Assembly (NCBI RefSeq): GCF_000442315.1
Contig: NZ_KE557320.1
Span: 519,506 to 583,505, forward strand
From: Rubellimicrobium thermophilum DSM 16684
GTDB taxonomy: Bacteria; Pseudomonadota; Alphaproteobacteria; Rhodobacterales; Rhodobacteraceae
DNA: 64,000 nucleotides
Direction: 5' to 3'
The position numbers and the translations under genes were made by a program. Numbering within the stretch: position 1 is the first letter of the stretch; each line of letters starts with the position of its first letter. The notes beneath the pieces were generated by a model, which ran no database searches, was not told the DNA's origin, and worked only from the letters and a program-made list of their open reading frames with translations. Positions 31,688 through 40,519 of this stretch are shown here, one piece after another.

Positions 31688-33215
31688 CTACATCACCGCT
31701 CCCATCTGCCAGGGAACGAACTCGGCCCCGCCAAAGCCCAGACGTTCGGATTTCGTGCGTTCGCCGGAGGCAACCGCCACCATCAGGTCGAGAAGTTCGC
31801 GCCCCTTCTGCTCCACCGGCACGCCGCGCGCGATGATGTCGCCGCAGTCGAGATCCATGTCATCGGCCATGCGGGCGGCCATCTCGCTGTTGGTGGCCAG
31901 CTTGATGCAGGGCACCGGCTTGTAGCCCGAAACCGATCCCCGCCCCGTGGTGAACACGATCAGATTCGCCCCCGAGGCGATCTGACCGGTGACGGAACAG
32001 GGATCGTATCCGGGGCTGTCCATGTAGACGAAGCCCTTCTGCGTGATCGGCTCCGCATAGCGATAGACCCCGGACAGCGGCGCGGTGCCGCCCTTGGCCA
32101 CGGCGCCCAGGCTCTTTTCCAGGATCGTGGTCAGCCCGCCGCGCTTGTTGCCGGGAGAGGGATTGTTGTCCATCTGCCCCCCCCAGCGAGCGGTATAGTC
32201 CTCCCACCAGCGGATCAGATCCAGAAGCTTCATTCCCACCTCCGGCGTCACCGCACGGCGCGTCAGCAGATGTTCGGCGCCATAGATCTCGGGCGTTTCG
32301 GACAGGATCGTCGTGCCGCCATGCGCCACCAGAAGATCCGAGGCATGGCCCAGCGCCGGATTGGCCGTGATCCCCGAATAGCCGTCCGAGCCCCCGCATT
32401 GCAGCCCCACGGTCAGATGATCGAGGCCCACCGCCTCGCGCCGGCAGCGGCTGGCGACCTCGGCCATCTCGCGCAGGATGGCCACACCCTGTTCCACGGT
32501 GCGGCGCGTGCCGCCGGTCTGCTGGATCGTCATCATGCGGAACAGGCCGTCTCCGCGCATCCGTCCCGCAGCGGCCAGATCCCCAACCTGCATCACCTCG
32601 CAGCCGAGGCCGACAAGCAGGATGCCTGCAAAGTTCGGATTGCGCGCCCAGCCGCGCAGCGTGCGCATGAGCGTCTCGTAGCCTTCGCCTTTCGAGGCCA
32701 TCCCGCAGCCGGTGCCATGGACGATGGGGCACGACCCCGTCGATGGCGGGATTGTCGCGCAGCCACGCCTCGCGCTCGCAGGCCTCGGCGATGAAGCGGG
32801 CGACGGAACCGGAGCAGTTCACCGTGGTCAGCACGCCCAGATAGTTGCGCGTGCCCACCTGCCCGTCCGCCCTGCGATAGCCGAGAAAGCTGCGCGGTTC
32901 GACCGCCGGCAGCGGGCGCAGATCGGTCGAGAAGGCATAATCCGTGTCATGCGCCCCCATGCCGAGATTGTGGGAATGGACATGATCGCCGGGGGCGATG
33001 GCCTGGGTCGCGGCACCGATGATCTGACCATAGCGGATCACCCGGCCGCCGACCGGGATCGGCGCGAGGGCGATCTTGTGACCGCGCGGGACGGGGCCGG
33101 CAAGAGTGATACCGTATTCAGGCAGGAGGCTGTCCGCCGGCAGGTCGGCCAGGGCGATGACGACATTGTCGGACGGATGGAGCCGGAGCGTCCGGGCGGC
33201 AGCGGTGTCGAGCAT
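31688..33215 (-). CDS. UxaA-family dehydratase, altronate/galactarate dehydratase-like (frameshifted in this sequence)
   Basis: UxaA-family enzymes dehydrate sugar acids such as D-altronate or galactarate to 2-keto-3-deoxy acids. The repaired product is about 508 residues: an N-terminal SAF domain ([31 protein letters not shown] region) and a catalytic part with [30 protein letters not shown] and [15 protein letters not shown]. The frame breaks at gggg 32726-32729; removing one base restores [18 protein letters not shown]. The start at 33215 is chosen because an aggggg site sits six bases upstream. It begins the locus inserted next to bamD. The exact substrate is unknown. Confidence 0.85.
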
Positions 33216-33268
33216 GGGCATCCCCCTGAAACGGATCGACAGGCATGTTGACAGGCACGGGGCCTTGG

Positions 33269-33284
33269 CTAGCATGCTAGCATG
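33269..33284. promoter_or_regulatory. Operator site 1 of the sugar locus, overlapping the gntR start
   Basis: The 16-bp site ctagcatgctagcatg lies in the 66-bp divergent region between the dehydratase and gntR genes and runs into the gntR ATG (33282). It includes the perfect palindrome gctagcatgctagc (33268-33281). A TTGACA at 33248-33253 and TAGCAT at 33270-33275, 16 bp apart, form a plausible gntR promoter whose -10 box lies inside the site, so autorepression is likely. A closely similar site is at 37752-37767. Confidence 0.65.
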
Positions 33285-33989
33285 TCGCAAGTGGTGAGGG
33301 ACAGGGGAAACGGGCTGAGGCCGCTCGCGGCCTTCAGCGGGACACTGGCCCAGCGAACCTACGCCGCCCTGAAGGAGGCCATCCTCGATCTCACCCTCAA
33401 GCCCGGCGAGATCATCCGCAAGGGCGAGGTCTGCTCGGCCCTGGGCGTGTCGCGCTCTCCGGTCAGCGAGGCCCTGGCACGGCTGGCTGCCGAGGCTCTG
33501 GTCGATGTCGTCCCGCAGGCCGGAACCTTCGTTGCACGACTGTCCATGGAAGAGGTGCGCGAAGGCGCCTTCCTGCGTGAGGCGCTGGAGCTTCATGCCG
33601 TGGAGGCTGTCGCCTCCGCCGTCACGGACGAGCAGGTCACGCTGCTGCGCCGCAGCCTGGCCGTGCAGGAAGCCCTGGCCGGCGCCGAGGACATGGGCGC
33701 CTTCTACGATGAGGACGCCCGCATGCATGAGATGATCCTGGGCATGACCGGCCATCGGCGCCTGCCGGGGCTGTCGCGGACGGCATGGGTGCATGTGGAC
33801 CGGGCGCGGCGCCTGATGCTGCCCACGCCGGGACGGATGGCAGAGACCGTCGAGGAACACAGGGCCATCATCGAGGCCATCGCCGCCCGCGATCCCGCCG
33901 CCGCGCGCGAGGCGACGCGCCGGCATCTGGGACAGCTTCTGAAGCGGCTCGAGGCGCTGGCCATGGAACGTCCCGACCTGTTTTCCTGA
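33282..33989 (+). CDS. GntR-family transcriptional regulator (FCD/FadR type)
   Basis: This 235-residue regulator has an N-terminal winged helix (LAQRTYAALKEAILDLTLKPGE, then GVSRSPVSEALARLAAEALV, residues about 20-85). Its C-terminal all-helical FCD ligand domain carries the metal-type residues D and H in FYDEDARMHEMIL and a late HRAIIEAIAARD. It diverges from the UxaA-type gene. FCD regulators in such positions usually sense the sugar acid being degraded. It probably binds the two sites described at 33269 and 37752. Confidence 0.88.
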   Translation: MSQVVRDRGNGLRPLAAFSGTLAQRTYAALKEAILDLTLKPGEIIRKGEVCSALGVSRSPVSEALARLAAEALVDVVPQAGTFVARLSMEEVREGAFLREALELHAVEAVASAVTDEQVTLLRRSLAVQEALAGAEDMGAFYDEDARMHEMILGMTGHRRLPGLSRTAWVHVDRARRLMLPTPGRMAETVEEHRAIIEAIAARDPAAAREATRRHLGQLLKRLEALAMERPDLFS

Positions 33990-34315
33990 CACAGGGCCTG
34001 ACACAGGGGGCGTGCGATCCCGCGCTGTCCCCAGGGCGCCGCGGAATGCGCGGCGGGCAGGGGGGCTGCGCCGTCCGTCCGCGCCGACGCACCGGCAAGG
34101 GGCCGGTTCGTCGGGAGAGATGGCGTGGACAGAGGCAGAAGGCATGGCGCGGGATCTCCTTTCCCGGCCAGGATGCGGTGAAAAGGTTAACAAATCGTAT
34201 GCGGATCGCGCGGTGGGTGTTGCAGGCAGGGGTCATCCTGCAACCGATTGTCAAGAAATCAATTTCTGGCGAATCTCGTGATTCGCGGGAACAAAGATGA
34301 ACAGAAGCTGAATCG
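33990..34315. other. Convergent intergenic region between gntR and the sugar kinase
   Basis: No gene is supported, although a minus-strand open frame crosses it. The 34180-34310 part is AT-richer than the flanks and carries three nested structures: gttgcagg/cctgcaac at 34219-34244, agaaat/atttct at 34254-34267, and gcgaatc-tcgt-gattcgc at 34269-34286. The last has a 7-bp stem and tetraloop and may be a bidirectional terminator for the converging genes. Confidence 0.4.
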
Positions 34316-35824
34316 TCATCCCGTTCCACCGCCCCCATCGCCGGGGCGCAGCCGCATCAGATCCTTCGTCCTCTCGTAGAGAGCGCGGAAGATCCGCCAA
34401 TGCGTCTCATAGGCCGGGACAGGACGGGGGTCGCAGCAGCCGACGGGGGGATTCCAGCGGTCGATCGCCTCGGCATCCGCGGCGCCGATGGCCTGCGCCG
34501 CAAGGAAGGCATCGCCATAGGACGCCCCGAGCGTGACGCGGCGCAGCTCCTGCGGCAACCCGGTCATGTCCGATGTGGCCTGGAGCCAGACCCCGCGGGC
34601 CCCGCCCCCACCGCCATCACGCGGGTCGGGGGGGAGCCGGCCTCGCGATAGGTCTCCACGATATGGCGGGTGGCTGCGGCAATCCCTTCGAGAGCCGCGT
34701 GGTAGATGTCGCCGCGGCCATGGGTGAGGTCGAGCCCGAACAGCACGCCGCGCGCATGGGGATCGTGCAGCGGCGTGCGCTCGCCCGAGAAATAGGGCAG
34801 GCAGACAAGGCCTCGCGCCCCGGGGGAGAGGCCTCGGCCTCGGCATGCAGATGGGCAAAGCCTTCGGCGCGGTCGAGATGGGGGGCCAGCAGGCCGCGCA
34901 GCCACTGGGTCAGCGTGCCGGAGGTGGCCAGACCCGCCATCGCCGCCGCCGGACCGGGATGAAGCCAGGGGGCCGTCCAGAGCCGGGAATCCGTCAGGCG
35001 CCTTTCGGTGAGCTGGATGACGAACACCGTCGAGCCATACATCAGCATCATGTCCCCGGGCCGGCGCAGGCCGACCGAGACCGCCTCGGCCGCGGCGTCG
35101 ATGGTGCCGGTGGTCACGGGGGTTCCGGGGGCAAGGCCCGTCTCCTGCGCCGCCTCCGGCGTCACATGGCCCGCGATCTCGGCCGACCAGAGCAGATCCG
35201 GAAGCTGGCTGCGGTCGCAGATCCCCAGCAGATCGGCCGACCAGTCGCCGGTCGCGATGTCATAGAGCGGCGCCCAGCCCGCTGCCGTGTAGCGGTCCAT
35301 CGCGAAGCGGCCCGTCAGCCGTTCGAGCAGGAAGCTCGTGGCCGTATGCAGGCGGGCGGTGCGCGACCAGATCGCGGGTTCGTGCCGGGCGAGCCAGAGG
35401 ATCTTGGGCCCGACGGCCTGGGATGTCAGGGCCTGTCCGGCGCGGCGCAGGATCGCCTCTTCGCCCAGACGGGCGGTCAGCTCGGCGATTTCCGGGGCGG
35501 CGCGCGTGTCCACCCCGTAGAGGATGCCGGGGCGCAGCGGCCGGCCCGCCGCATCGACCGGCAGGCAGCAGGGGCCGATGGCGCTGATGGCCAGGGCCTT
35601 CACCGCCGAGCCGGGCAGGCCGGAGCGATCCAGCAGGGCGCGGGAGAGATGGACGACGGCGCCCACCAGTCCTCTTCGGCGCGGTGTTCCGCCCAGCCGG
35701 GCTGGGGAACCTGCATCTCATGCGGGCGGCGCGCCTCGGCCAGCAGGGCGCCTGTCGCCGTATCCACCAGAACCCCCTTCGATTCGAAGGTTCCGATGTC
35801 GATGCCCATCGTCACGGGGGTCAT
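34316..35824 (-). CDS. FGGY-family carbohydrate kinase (three frameshifts in this sequence)
   Basis: FGGY kinases phosphorylate pentuloses, hexuloses or polyols. The protein is spread over four frame segments that join to about 503 residues, the usual xylulokinase-like length. It opens MTPVTMGIDIGTFESKGVLV (phosphate-1) and includes HTATSFLLERLTGRFAMDRYTA and the phosphate-2 motif MLMYGSTVFV. LVCLPYFSGERTPLHDP follows, then MAVGGGARGVWLQATSDMTG (adenosine motif) and the C-terminal LGASYGDAFLAAQAIG. The breaks are near 35662-35664, 34817-34820 and 34605-34609, each fixed by one added G or C. The start overlaps the upstream peptidase stop (ATGA). The substrate is unknown. Confidence 0.85.
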
Positions 35825-36909
35825 GGGCCACGCTCCAGCCTGAGGGACGGATCGATCCGCGCCAGGGCACCCTCCAGAAGATCCGTCAGGGCCGCAAGAT
35901 CGCGCAGGTCGCAGATCTCGAGCGGGGAATGGGAATGGCGCATGGGAAAGCCGACATCGAGACAGGCCACCCCTGCGCCCACCGTCTGGACATAGGAGGC
36001 ATCCGTCAGCACGCCCACCTGCGCGCTGCGCTGGAGCGGAAGACCCAGCGCCCCGGCCGCCTCCTCCATCAGCCGCACCAGAGCCGGATGCGGGATGACC
36101 CCATTGAGCGTGCCGCGCCCGTGAAAGCTGTAGAGGCTGATGCCGGGGCCGCCGCCCAGCGCCATCTCGCCCCGGTCGGCCATGTCGGGCGTGTCGGTCG
36201 CCAGCATCAGGTCGATCTGGATGGCGATGTCGGGGCGGAGGGTCTGCGCCGCAACCACGGCACCGCGCAGGTTGAATTCCTCCTGCACGGACCAGACGCA
36301 ATGAACCGTCGGACCGCCCGCACGCTTGCCCAGCCGCTCGGCCAGCGCGACGAGGACGGCACAGCCCGCCCGGTCGTCCAGAGCCGTGGCGGCAATCCGA
36401 TCCCCCGCAAGGGGCAGCCAGCGCGGGTGATAGACCACGGGGGTGCCGATGCGGATGCCGGCGGCCTCGGCCGCGGCCTTCGACCCATGGCCGCTGTCGA
36501 TGCGGATCTCGGGCGCGGCGGGAGCGATGTATTTCTCTGCCGGAGATGTCGCATGATGCGACTTCACGGTGATCACCCCCGGCAAGGCTTCGCATCCCGG
36601 CGGACAGATCAGGACCGCCTGCGCAAGCATCGCCTTTTCCGCCACACCCCCCAGACGCTCGACACGCAGAAGCCCGTCGGCCTCCACCTTGCGCACGACA
36701 AAGCCGAGCTGATCCATATGGGCGAAGACCATCACGGAGGGCAGGGCCGGATCGCCGGGGAGGGTCAGGATCAGGTTCCCGAGGCGATCGGTGGTCGTGG
36801 ACAGACCCACGGCCGACAGCCGATCGCGAAGCCAGGCGGCCACCGGCTCTTCATGGCCCGCAAGGCCGGGCAGCAGGCAGAGCGCCTTCAGATCGTCGCG
36901 AAGGCTCAT
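35821..36909 (-). CDS. M42 family metallopeptidase homologue (SgcX-like)
   Basis: This 362-residue protein belongs to the M42/M20 glutamyl-aminopeptidase-like family. Metal ligands are visible in MVFAHMDQLGF, in ATALDDRAGCAVL and in WSVQEEFNLRGAV (the catalytic glutamate pair). Homologues such as E. coli SgcX sit in carbohydrate loci, so a sugar-related hydrolase role is possible. The start MSLRDDLKAL at 36909 overlaps the BtpA-family stop by 4 bp, and its own stop overlaps the kinase start by 4 bp, so BtpA-peptidase-kinase is one coupled operon. Confidence 0.82.
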   Translation of the reverse strand: MSLRDDLKALCLLPGLAGHEEPVAAWLRDRLSAVGLSTTTDRLGNLILTLPGDPALPSVMVFAHMDQLGFVVRKVEADGLLRVERLGGVAEKAMLAQAVLICPPGCEALPGVITVKSHHATSPAEKYIAPAAPEIRIDSGHGSKAAAEAAGIRIGTPVVYHPRWLPLAGDRIAATALDDRAGCAVLVALAERLGKRAGGPTVHCVWSVQEEFNLRGAVVAAQTLRPDIAIQIDLMLATDTPDMADRGEMALGGGPGISLYSFHGRGTLNGVIPHPALVRLMEEAAGALGLPLQRSAQVGVLTDASYVQTVGAGVACLDVGFPMRHSHSPLEICDLRDLAALTDLLEGALARIDPSLRLERGP

Positions 36910-37724
36910 GCGTGGGCGCCCCCCTGCCGGGTCTGCCGCACGAGGGCCATGAAGGCACGAGCGCGGTCCGGGTCCACCGGGTTCCATGTGTGTCCGTCGA
37001 TCTTGAGCGCCGATCCCACGATGCAGCCATCGGCGATGCGCAGCACATCGGCCACCGTGTCGTGCCGGACGCCGGTATTGGCCAGGACCGGCACATCGCG
37101 CACGGCACGCTTGACGGCCTCCAGATCCTCCATCCGCGCGGCCTCTCCCGTGATCTGCCCGGAGACCAGCACGGCATCGGGAATCGAGGAGAACACCGCC
37201 GAACGGGCGCGATCAGGCAGGGGACGGCGGTCGAGACTGTCGGCGAACTCTGCCGAGATGTTGAAGAGCATGGCACAGTCCGCCCGGCCCAGCCTGTTGC
37301 GATAGCGCATCGCGCGGCCCGCATCGGGTGTCCACGGCCCCATGTCCGAGGCATAGCTGCCCGTGAAGATCTCGCGCATGAAGGCCGCGCCGGTGGCAGC
37401 GGCCAGTGCGACGGTGGACATCGGATCCCACAACACATCCACGCCGAAGGGCACCGTGATCTCTCCCCGCAGGCGTCCGATGACATAGGCCATCGTCGCG
37501 GTGCTGGCACGGTCCACCTCGAATTCGTAGGGGCGATCGTTCTCGTTGCCGAACATCACCGCATCCACGCCCGCCGCCTGCAGCGCATGCAGATCCGCCC
37601 GGGCCCCTTCCACGATCGCCTCCAGATCGCCGCCATGGAGCGGCGCACCGGGCAGGGCAGCAAGATGGACCATCGCGATGACGGGTTTGTGCGGCCCGAA
37701 GATCCGTCGGAACCTTTCGGTCAT
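36906..37724 (-). CDS. BtpA/SgcQ family protein
   Basis: This is a 272-residue TIM-barrel-like protein of the BtpA/SgcQ family. Conserved segments are VIAMVHLAALPGAP, GVDAVMFGNENDRPY, FGVDVLWDP, and VLANTGVRHDTVADVLRIADGCIVGSALK near the C-terminus, the last resembling a phosphate-binding barrel end. The family has no settled enzyme activity. The start at 37724 is preferred; a longer frame reaches 37766 but overlaps the operator site. It leads the minus-strand operon and diverges from the aldo/keto reductase gene. Confidence 0.82.
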   Translation of the reverse strand: MTERFRRIFGPHKPVIAMVHLAALPGAPLHGGDLEAIVEGARADLHALQAAGVDAVMFGNENDRPYEFEVDRASTATMAYVIGRLRGEITVPFGVDVLWDPMSTVALAAATGAAFMREIFTGSYASDMGPWTPDAGRAMRYRNRLGRADCAMLFNISAEFADSLDRRPLPDRARSAVFSSIPDAVLVSGQITGEAARMEDLEAVKRAVRDVPVLANTGVRHDTVADVLRIADGCIVGSALKIDGHTWNPVDPDRARAFMALVRQTRQGGAHA

Positions 37725-37751
37725 TTCCTTGTGCGCTCCTCCCTGCGACAA

Positions 37752-37767
37752 CTGGCATGTCAGCATG
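37752..37767. promoter_or_regulatory. Operator site 2 of the sugar locus
   Basis: The 16-bp site ctggcatgtcagcatg lies in the 55-bp gap between the divergent BtpA-family and aldo/keto reductase genes. It matches site 1 at 33269-33284 (ctagcatgctagcatg) at 13 of 16 positions, with both GCATG half-sites identical in sequence and spacing. The three differences fall in the flank and the centre. Confidence 0.6.
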
Positions 37768-37779
37768 GAGGAAAAGCCG

Positions 37780-38733
37780 ATGCAACTGGCCGTCCGTCAT
37801 CACGCACGCTCGGGTCTCGACTTCACGGAACTGGGGCTGGGGACAGCGCCGCTGGGCAATCTCTACCGCGCGCTCACGGATGCCGAGGCGGAGGCGATCA
37901 TGGAGACCGCCTGGGACGGAGGCGTCCGGCATTTCGACACGGCGCCCCTCTACGGCTTCGGCCTGGCCGAGACGCGGCTCAACCGCTTCCTGCGCGGGCG
38001 GCCGCGCGAATCCTATGTCCTGGCCACCAAGGTGGGGCGCCTGCTGCGGGCGGTGCCGCCGGGACAGGGCGACGGAGCCGGGAAGTGGTTCGACGTGCCC
38101 TCCCGGCGCGAGGTCTACGACTACTCCCATGACGGGGTGATGCGCTCGCTGGAGTTCAGCCTCGAACGGCTGGGCGTGGACCGGGTGGACATCCTCCATG
38201 CCCATGACCTCGACCTGCGCAATCAGGGCTCTCGCGAGGCGCTCGAAGCCCGGTTGCGCGAATTCATCGAGGGCGGTCATCGCGCCCTGCATGATCTGCG
38301 CGCCCAGGGAACGATCCGTGCCATCGGCCTGGGCGTGAACGAATGGGAACCCGCGCTGTGGCTGGCCGAGCGGGCGGAACTGGACGTGATCCTGCTGGCC
38401 GGGCGCTGGACGCTGCTGGAGCAGGGGGCGGCGCGGCTGATGACGGTCTGCGCCGAACGCGGGATCGGGGTGATCATCGGGGGGCCCTACAACTCCGGCA
38501 TCCTCGCCGGCGGTGCCCATTACGATTATGGTCCCGTCCCCGCCGCCATCGCCGGACGGGCGCGCCGCCTGCGCGAGGTCTGCGACGCCGAGGCTGTGCC
38601 GCTGCTGCATGCGGCCTTCCGCTTTCCGCTGCGGCATCCGGCCGTCGTCTCTGTCATCCCCGGAAGCCAGAGCGTCGCCGAGATGGCAGGCAATCTCGCC
38701 GCGGCACGGGCCGATCTGCCGGAGAGCCTGTGA
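37780..38733 (+). CDS. Aldo/keto reductase, D-threo-aldose/L-fucose dehydrogenase-like
   Basis: This 317-residue (alpha/beta)8 NAD(P)-dependent oxidoreductase resembles bacterial D-threo-aldose 1-dehydrogenases, which oxidise sugars such as L-fucose to lactones. The catalytic tetrad is visible: Asp in HFDTAPLYG, Tyr in the same motif, Lys in VLATKVGRL and His in ILHAHDLDL. The start at 37780 follows GGAGG by eight bases. An upstream ATG at 37765 is possible but lies in the operator. It diverges from the BtpA gene. Confidence 0.82.
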   Translation: MQLAVRHHARSGLDFTELGLGTAPLGNLYRALTDAEAEAIMETAWDGGVRHFDTAPLYGFGLAETRLNRFLRGRPRESYVLATKVGRLLRAVPPGQGDGAGKWFDVPSRREVYDYSHDGVMRSLEFSLERLGVDRVDILHAHDLDLRNQGSREALEARLREFIEGGHRALHDLRAQGTIRAIGLGVNEWEPALWLAERAELDVILLAGRWTLLEQGAARLMTVCAERGIGVIIGGPYNSGILAGGAHYDYGPVPAAIAGRARRLREVCDAEAVPLLHAAFRFPLRHPAVVSVIPGSQSVAEMAGNLAAARADLPESL

Positions 38734-38832
38734 ACGGCCCTGGCGGCAGAGGGGCTGATCCCGGAAACGGCCGGGGTTGACCCCTTCCGGCACGCGGGCC
38801 ACATCCTCTCGCACGGTCAGGAGGGGGCAGGA
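38734..38832. other. Right junction of the inserted sugar locus
   Basis: This 99-bp gap lies between the aldo/keto reductase and recN. It holds a short gggg-ttga-cccc hairpin near 38776-38787. No direct repeat shared with the left junction (31670-31687) and no SOS-type GTTC-N7-GTTC box were found by eye. Confidence 0.35.
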
Positions 38833-40503
38833 ATGCTGCGCGCGCTCGAGATCCGCGACATGCTCATCATCGAGCGGCTCGATCTCGCCTTCCAGCCGGG
38901 GCTGAACGTCCTGACGGGCGAGACCGGAGCCGGCAAGTCCATCCTGCTCGATTCGCTCGGCTTCGTCCTGGGCTGGCGCGGACGGGCCGACCTTGTCCGT
39001 CAGGGTGCCGCACGGGGCGAGGTGACGGCGGTCTTCGACCTGCCCCCCGGACATCCGGCGCATCGGCTGCTCGAGGAGGCGGGGATCGAACCGGGCGAGG
39101 ACCCGTCCGAGCTGATCCTTCGCCGGGTGAACACGGCCGATGGGCGCAAGACCGCCTGGATCAACGACCGCCGCGCCAGCGGCGAGATGCTCCGCGCCCT
39201 GTCCGGGACGCTGGTGGAACTGCATGGCCAGCAGGACGACCGGGGCCTGCTCGATCCCCGCGTGCACCGGGCGCTGCTGGACGACTTCGCAGGGGCGGGG
39301 CCGCTTCTGGAGGAAATCCGCGCCGCCTGGGCACGCCGCCGCGAGGCGCGCGCGGCGCTGGACCGAGCCGAATCCGAGCGCGAGGCCCTGCGCCGGGAGG
39401 AGGATTTCCTGCGCCATGCCGTTGCGGAACTGGCGGCGCTCGATCCGCAGGACGGCGAGGAGGAGGCGCTGGACAGCGCACGGCGGCTGATGCAGGCCGG
39501 CAGCCGCATCGCCGAGGGAATCGGCCGCGCCCTGCAGGCCGTGTCCGCCCAGGGGGCCGAAGGGATGATTTCGGATGCGGTGCGCTGGCTCTCGCAGGCG
39601 GCCGGACAGGCGGAAGGGCGGCTCGATGCCCCGCTCGAGGCGCTCGACCGCGCGCGCGAGGCCCTGGCCGAGGCCGAGGCAGGAATCGCCGACTGTCTCG
39701 AGGCGATCCGCCACGATCCCCGCGCCCTCGAGGAGACGGAGGAGCGGCTGTTCGCCATCCGCGGCCTGGCGCGAAAGCACGGCGTGAGACCGGACGACCT
39801 GCCGGCCCTGCGCCGCGACCTCGAGGCCCGACTGGCCGCCCTCGACGACAGCGAGGCCGGGGACAGACGGCTGCGGGCCGCGCTGCGCGCCGCCGAGGCC
39901 GCCTATGACGATCTGGCCGGACGCCTCTCGGCCCTGCGCCGCGAGGCGGGGACGCGCCTTGCCCGGGCGATGGCAGCCGAGCTGCCCCCCCTGAAAATGG
40001 AGCGGGCCGTCTTCTCCGTGGAGGTGACCGGGGGCGAGCCCGGACCGGACGGACAGGACGAGGTGCGCTTCCTGGCGGCGACCAATCCCGGGGCGCCGCC
40101 GGGACCGATCGACCGGATCGCTTCGGGCGGGGAACTGTCGCGCTTCCTCCTTGCGCTCAAGGTCTGCCTGATGCGCGGCGAGGACAGCCGGACCCTCATC
40201 TTCGACGAGATCGACCGTGGCGTGGGGGGGGCAACGGCGGCGGCGGTGGGCCGGCGGCTGGCGGCGCTGGCCCGCGGCGGACAGGTCCTTGTCGTCACCC
40301 ATTCCCCGCAGGTCGCCGCCATGGGCAACCATCACTGGCGGGTCGAGAAGACCATCGCGGGCGACAGGACCACCAGCCGGGTCGTTCCCCTCGATCGCGC
40401 GGGGCGGGTGGACGAGATCGCCCGGATGCTGGCCGGGGACCATGTCACCGACGCCGCCCGCGGCGCTGCACTGGCGCTCCTGCAGGGCATGGACGCAGCC
40501 TGA
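38833..40503 (+). CDS. recN: DNA repair protein RecN
   Basis: RecN is an SMC-like ATPase that helps repair double-strand breaks. The 556-residue protein has the N-terminal Walker A GETGAGKS at about residues 33-40 and a charged coiled-coil middle (about 150-370). FLAATNPGAPPGPIDRIASGGELSR forms the ABC signature region, and LIFDEIDRGVGG is the Walker B. A strong aggaggggg ribosome site precedes the ATG. In related genomes it normally follows bamD directly. Confidence 0.96.
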   Translation: MLRALEIRDMLIIERLDLAFQPGLNVLTGETGAGKSILLDSLGFVLGWRGRADLVRQGAARGEVTAVFDLPPGHPAHRLLEEAGIEPGEDPSELILRRVNTADGRKTAWINDRRASGEMLRALSGTLVELHGQQDDRGLLDPRVHRALLDDFAGAGPLLEEIRAAWARRREARAALDRAESEREALRREEDFLRHAVAELAALDPQDGEEEALDSARRLMQAGSRIAEGIGRALQAVSAQGAEGMISDAVRWLSQAAGQAEGRLDAPLEALDRAREALAEAEAGIADCLEAIRHDPRALEETEERLFAIRGLARKHGVRPDDLPALRRDLEARLAALDDSEAGDRRLRAALRAAEAAYDDLAGRLSALRREAGTRLARAMAAELPPLKMERAVFSVEVTGGEPGPDGQDEVRFLAATNPGAPPGPIDRIASGGELSRFLLALKVCLMRGEDSRTLIFDEIDRGVGGATAAAVGRRLAALARGGQVLVVTHSPQVAAMGNHHWRVEKTIAGDRTTSRVVPLDRAGRVDEIARMLAGDHVTDAARGAALALLQGMDAA

Positions 40504-40519
40504 CCGGCGGCGCTCCCTG

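Noticed and set aside
34219..34244. Third copy of the gcv/dadA operator (ttgcagg...cctgcaa)
   Set aside because: The half-site is only partly shared and the spacing is 10 bp, against 3 bp at 4564-4584, so similarity is probably chance.
33868..34338. Minus-strand open frame filling the gap between gntR and the kinase
   Set aside because: It overlaps gntR extensively, has no ribosome site and has no recognisable domain.
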